8,082 nucleotides of DNA from Bacteroidales bacterium (lineage in GTDB: Bacteria > Bacteroidota > Bacteroidia > Bacteroidales > F082). Each line of letters starts with the position of its first letter. The stretch's first letter is position 1. Made by a program: the position numbers and the translations under genes. The stretch covers positions 1-8,082 of the forward strand of contig JADYZK010000282.1 in the NCBI GenBank assembly GCA_020853175.1. Reading direction: 5' to 3'. This document shows, piece by piece, positions 5,756-8,082 of this stretch. A model generated the notes under the pieces. The model saw only the letters and a program-made list of their open reading frames with translations. It made no database searches and was not told the origin of the DNA.

Positions 5756-7858
5756 ATGGCCGTAATTGGAAAAATCAGACAACGCTCAGGATTACTGATA
5801 GTCGTGATAGGTATAGCGCTGGCTGCCTTCATTTTAGGCGACTTCGCCAAAAAAGATAAACGTCAAACACCAAACATCGGTGTGGTGAATGGCGAAAACA
5901 TCAGCATACAAGACTTCAACCGTAAATTTGAAGAAAATGTTGAAGCTACCAGAAAACAACGTCAAGTTGAACGTCTTTCTCAAGATGAGATGTTTAGGGT
6001 TCGCGAATCCACCTGGAATCAAATGGTTCAGGATATGGTGATGAAAGAAGAGATGGATAAATTAGGTCTTATTGTAACAACAGAAGAGCTTTTTGACCAA
6101 ATTCAAGGCACCAATCCCCATCCCGCAGTAATAAGCAACTTTCAAAATCCCGAAACAGGACAATACGATAGAAGTCTTGTGATGAACTACTTGCAAAATC
6201 TTGACCAGATGGAGCAAGCAGCAAAAGACCAATGGTTGGTGTTTGAAAGATACATTAAAGAAGACAGGCTGAGGACAAAATACGAAAACCTGATCACCAA
6301 AAGCTATCATTTGCCCAAAGCAATGGCCGAGTTAACTTTTCACGACAAAAATGACAAAGTTCAACTTTCGCTCACCGGAATTCGCTATGCTACAGTTGCC
6401 GATTCGTTGGTGACCGTAACCGACAAAGATTACCAAGAGTTTTACACCGAAAACAAGAAAAGCTTTGAGCGCGATGCCATGCGCGACATTGAATACCTTG
6501 TTTTTGATATCGTTGCTTCGCAAGAAGACAACAGCAAGGCCCAATCCATGATTCAACAATTGGCCGAAGAATTTCGCGGCACCACTAACGTGGCCAGCTT
6601 CGTTAACGCCAATTCAGAAACACGTTACGACAGCACTTGGCTCACAAGAGAAGCCGTTCCGGTGAACCTCGAAGGCATCATCTTCGACCAAGAACCCGGT
6701 TTTGTGTATGGCCCATACTTTGAAGAAGGAAGCTACAAACTCACCCGACTTGTTGATGCCACTTCGCGCCCCGATTCCTTAAAAGCAAGCCATATCCTGA
6801 TTGCTTACAGCGGCTCCATGCGCAGTGAACAAACACGAACCAAAGCGCAAGCACAATCTATGGCCGATAGCCTTTTGAACGAAATTAAAAAGAAAAACCT
6901 TAAAATCACCGATTTGGCCGCCACCCTCAGCGATGACCAAAGTGCCCAAACCAATGCCGGCGACTTAGGATGGTTCAAAGACGGTCAAATGGTTTTGCCT
7001 TTCAACAACTTCGTCCTCGACAATAAAGTGGGAACAGTTGGTATTGCTGAAACCGATTTTGGTTACCACATCATTGAAGTTACCGGTAAAAAAGAACCAC
7101 AAAAAATGGTTCGCTTGGCTACCATCACCTACGAAGTGGCACCAAGCACCAAAACATACCAAGACGTTTTTGCAAAAGCCAGTAAATTTGCTACAGACAA
7201 TAAAACTGCCGAGCAATTCAACAGAGCCGTTGAAACCGAAGGGTTGAACAAACGTGTTGCCCCAGCTTTGCGTGAAATGAGCAACCGCATTCCCGGTATT
7301 GAAAACCCACGTCAAGTGATCCGTTGGGCTTTCGACGACGAAACATCCGTTGGTGACGTTTCAACCATTTTCGACCTCGACAATATGTTTGTTATAGCCC
7401 TTGTGACCAAGAAATCAGACAAAGGCATTCCAGAATTGGCCGATATCAAAGAAACCATTCAACCACAGGTTCTTAACAAGAAAAAAGGTGAATATATTGT
7501 TGAAAAAATCAAATCAGAAGGAGAAGATTTGAACAAGATCGCTTCCACCTTTAACTCACAAGTTGAATCAACCGACCTCACTTTCGACGCACGTATGCTG
7601 TTGAACTTCGGACAAGAAAGCAAAGTGATTGGTAAAATATTTACCCTTTCCAATGGCAGCTTCGCTCCTATCGCGGGTTCTACGGCTGCTTTTGCTGTTA
7701 AAGTAAACAACACCACCGTTGCAACTTTACCCAACCAAATGGATCAGTTGGCAACCGAAGGCCGCAGCGCCTTTGAAGCAAATGTGCGCAACAATGCCGC
7801 CTTCCGCGCTTTAGAAAAAGTAATAAAAGTTGAAGATAATAGGATGTTGTTCTATTAA
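5756..7858 (+). CDS. ppiD: Membrane-anchored parvulin foldase, PpiD/SurA-like
   Basis: A 700-residue periplasmic peptidyl-prolyl isomerase/chaperone. A short cytoplasmic start (GKIRQRSG) precedes one membrane helix (about 12-30, GLLIVVIGIALAAFILGDF), so it is anchored in the inner membrane facing the periplasm. A SurA-type N-terminal chaperone region follows (from VVNGENISIQDFN at 43-55 to about 200). The parvulin domain spans about 341-446, with ASHILI (344-349), AGDLGWF (401-407) and FGYHIIEV (435-442); His346 and His438 are the two histidines typical of the fold. A second, degenerate parvulin-like stretch may lie near 500-556. There is no cysteine. Anchor plus chaperone plus parvulin is the PpiD plan, longer than E. 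coli PpiD (623) but usual for this phylum as I recall it. It probably assists outer-membrane protein folding. A strong terminator begins 5 nt after the stop. Many databases would call it 'SurA-like'. Confidence 0.9.
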   Translation: MAVIGKIRQRSGLLIVVIGIALAAFILGDFAKKDKRQTPNIGVVNGENISIQDFNRKFEENVEATRKQRQVERLSQDEMFRVRESTWNQMVQDMVMKEEMDKLGLIVTTEELFDQIQGTNPHPAVISNFQNPETGQYDRSLVMNYLQNLDQMEQAAKDQWLVFERYIKEDRLRTKYENLITKSYHLPKAMAELTFHDKNDKVQLSLTGIRYATVADSLVTVTDKDYQEFYTENKKSFERDAMRDIEYLVFDIVASQEDNSKAQSMIQQLAEEFRGTTNVASFVNANSETRYDSTWLTREAVPVNLEGIIFDQEPGFVYGPYFEEGSYKLTRLVDATSRPDSLKASHILIAYSGSMRSEQTRTKAQAQSMADSLLNEIKKKNLKITDLAATLSDDQSAQTNAGDLGWFKDGQMVLPFNNFVLDNKVGTVGIAETDFGYHIIEVTGKKEPQKMVRLATITYEVAPSTKTYQDVFAKASKFATDNKTAEQFNRAVETEGLNKRVAPALREMSNRIPGIENPRQVIRWAFDDETSVGDVSTIFDLDNMFVIALVTKKSDKGIPELADIKETIQPQVLNKKKGEYIVEKIKSEGEDLNKIASTFNSQVESTDLTFDARMLLNFGQESKVIGKIFTLSNGSFAPIAGSTAAFAVKVNNTTVATLPNQMDQLATEGRSAFEANVRNNAAFRALEKVIKVEDNRMLFY

Positions 7859-7863
7859 AGATC

Positions 7864-7924
7864 AACCTCGCTAAAACAAAAAAACCACGCATCAAAGGCG
7901 TGGTTTTTTTGTTTTAGCGAGGTT
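7864..7924. terminator. Bidirectional terminator, perfect 27-bp stem
   Basis: The arms 7864-7890 and 7898-7924 are perfectly complementary over 27 bp, enclosing the 7-nt loop ATCAAAG. The inner core CCACGC/GCGTGG is preceded by seven A and followed by seven T, so in either direction it reads as a GC stem plus U tract. An outer block AACCTCGCTAAAAC/GTTTTAGCGAGGTT extends the pairing well beyond a usual terminator. It fills the space between the foldase stop (7858) and the stop of the convergent minus-strand gene (7929), so it probably ends both transcripts. Confidence 0.92.
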
Positions 7925-7928
7925 CGGA

Positions 7929-8082
7929 TTATATCTGACCCGTTCGCTTTAAAAAGTGAATTGAATCACCGGGTAAACGGTAGCTTATGCTTTCGCCAAT
8001 GGAGGCGATAGATTCGTTTAAGCTGACAGTGCTGAGGGAGGCGTCTTTTTCAAGATTAGGCTTGTTGTCGTACAATAGGTAC
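7929..8082 (-). CDS. C-terminal end of an unrecognised minus-strand protein
   Basis: Read on the minus strand from the right edge, one frame stays open for 50 codons and ends at TAA (7931 to 7929). It begins YLLYDNKPNLEKD and ends SIHFLKRTGQI. The other minus frame I translated, starting at 8082, stops after eight codons. The open frame ends 4 nt from a strong terminator on the correct side, which supports a real gene converging on the foldase gene. The peptide is mixed polar/hydrophobic with no membrane helix or motif I recognise; the stretch ESISYRLPGDSIHFLKR could be a beta hairpin. The start and most of the gene lie outside the window, so no function is proposed. Confidence 0.6.
   Translation of the reverse strand, partial: YLLYDNKPNLEKDASLSTVSLNESIASIGESISYRLPGDSIHFLKRTGQI

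Noticed and set aside
6965..7315. 116-codon minus-strand open frame within the foldase gene
   Set aside because: It is antisense to a well-recognised parvulin domain; the Val/Phe/Gly-rich composition reflects the reverse reading of the plus-strand codons, and no promoter precedes it.

Overview
The window looks like ordinary chromosomal core sequence from a member of the Bacteroidota. The evidence is: -7 boxes of the form TAnnTTTG ahead of several genes, no obvious Shine-Dalgarno sequences, an outer-membrane barrel protein starting with the SPYSRFGIG-type signature, and a gene order (coaX, barrel protein, TPR protein, lptC, CNNM/CBS protein, PpiD-like foldase) that I recall as conserved in this phylum. 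I cannot assign a lower rank.

Layout. Positions 1-56 hold most of a tRNA-Phe gene (anticodon GAA) on the minus strand, cut off by the left edge of the window. A short divergent intergenic region (57-175) carries a -7 box for each direction. A tight plus-strand operon follows: coaX (176-904), a FadL-like outer-membrane barrel protein (891-2180, overlapping coaX by 14 nt), a secreted TPR protein (2207-3619) and lptC (3619-4206, overlapping by 1 nt). A promoter in the 98-nt gap leads to a CNNM/DUF21-CBS-CorC membrane protein (4305-5570). A 185-nt AT-rich gap with another -7 box leads to a 700-residue membrane-anchored parvulin foldase (5756-7858). A perfect 27-bp inverted repeat (7864-7924) then acts as a probable two-way terminator between this gene and the last 50 codons of an unrecognised minus-strand gene (7929-8082).

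How the genes fit together. Apart from CoaX (first committed step of coenzyme A synthesis) and the tRNA, the complete genes encode envelope proteins: a barrel, a periplasmic TPR protein, a lipopolysaccharide-transport component, an inner-membrane transporter or regulator, and a periplasmic chaperone for outer-membrane proteins. The cluster reads as an envelope-biogenesis neighbourhood. I found no mobile element, CRISPR array, phage gene or defence system. The least understood parts are the barrel/TPR pair next to lptC and the unusually long terminator stem.
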